This document shows, piece by piece, positions 35,954 through 36,000 of a DNA stretch of 36,000 nt (the first letter of the stretch is position 1; the number at the start of each line of letters is the position of its first letter). The stretch is from assembly GCF_002699855.1 (NCBI RefSeq), contig NZ_LKBW01000275.1, positions 1-36,000 of the forward strand, in the 5' to 3' direction. This stretch comes from Pseudomonas amygdali. Its GTDB lineage: Bacteria; Pseudomonadota; Gammaproteobacteria; Pseudomonadales; Pseudomonadaceae. The position numbers and the translations under genes are program-made. The notes below the pieces were generated by a model. That model saw only the letters and a program-made list of their open reading frames with translations, was not told where the DNA came from and searched no databases.

Positions 35954-36000
35954 TGTCACCGCCACTGTAAAAATGACCCCCTAACGCCAACCTAGAATTG
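35954..36000. mobile_element. probable terminal end of an insertion sequence (IS21-like), cut by window edge
   Basis: From 35954 the plus strand reads TGTCACCGCCACTGTAAAAA followed by TGACCCCCTAACGCC. A 5'-TGTCA start followed by a TAAAAATGACCCCC-type segment is the usual look of IS21-family terminal regions. The homology of the adjacent FAD oxidoreductase stops at this point. The family call is by eye from 47 bases. Confidence 0.55.

Overview
The window is a chromosomal segment of a fluorescent Pseudomonas, most likely of the P. syringae group. The gene order trpI/trpBA, betC and its LysR regulator, sulP, aroE-hemF, qor, tsaC-dprA-tsaP, def-fmt-rsmB-trkA, lpxL/htrB, tag, glyQ-glyS, gmhB, plsC is, from memory, the origin-proximal order of Pseudomonas genomes, here read towards dnaA/gyrB. 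High GC, Pseudomonas-type codon use, a consensus parS site and seven exact DnaA boxes in 36 kb agree with a position close to oriC.

Layout. 1-1050 is an AT-richer accessory edge: the tail of an IS5-type transposase runs into the 3' end of a minus-strand gene that looks like the N-terminal half of a MACPF-type pore-forming protein. 1060-4830 is an envelope and stress cluster: REP-like hairpin, lipoprotein, two DUF1161 paralogues flanking osmC and a luciferase-like monooxygenase, dodecin, and a DUF883 membrane protein. 4829-8560 holds trpI divergent from trpBA, then a CigR/RcnB-like protein. 8744-10114 holds an alpha/beta hydrolase and a DOPA-dioxygenase-like protein. 10151-15430 is the choline-O-sulfate locus (LysR regulator, betC, choX-like binding protein) followed by a SulP transporter. 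15527-21736 is mostly minus-strand housekeeping (aroE, hemF, tsaC, dprA, tsaP) with an unassigned small gene and qor on the plus strand. 21862-26085 is def-fmt-rsmB-trkA. 26238-28582 is a frameshifted molybdopterin oxidoreductase of the FdhF/YdeP type. 28648-34597 is lpxL, tag, glyQS, gmhB and plsC.

The right edge (34600-36000) is rearranged. Where gyrB would be expected there is about 0.6 kb of non-coding DNA with a terminator, an 18-bp palindrome and a parS site. A 5'-truncated FAD oxidoreductase follows, cut by what looks like the terminal end of an insertion sequence. Both window edges therefore carry transposon-broken accessory genes around an otherwise conserved core.

Functional links: trpI/trpBA for indole-glycerol-phosphate-activated tryptophan synthesis; betR-betC-choX for conversion of choline sulfate to choline plus sulfate and capture of choline; def-fmt-rsmB for translation initiation and ribosome maturation; lpxL, gmhB and plsC for lipid A, LPS core and phospholipid synthesis. 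At least four copies of a palindromic intergenic repeat (GACGCTCCGCGTC-type) sit between genes. I see no tRNA, rRNA or CRISPR array.
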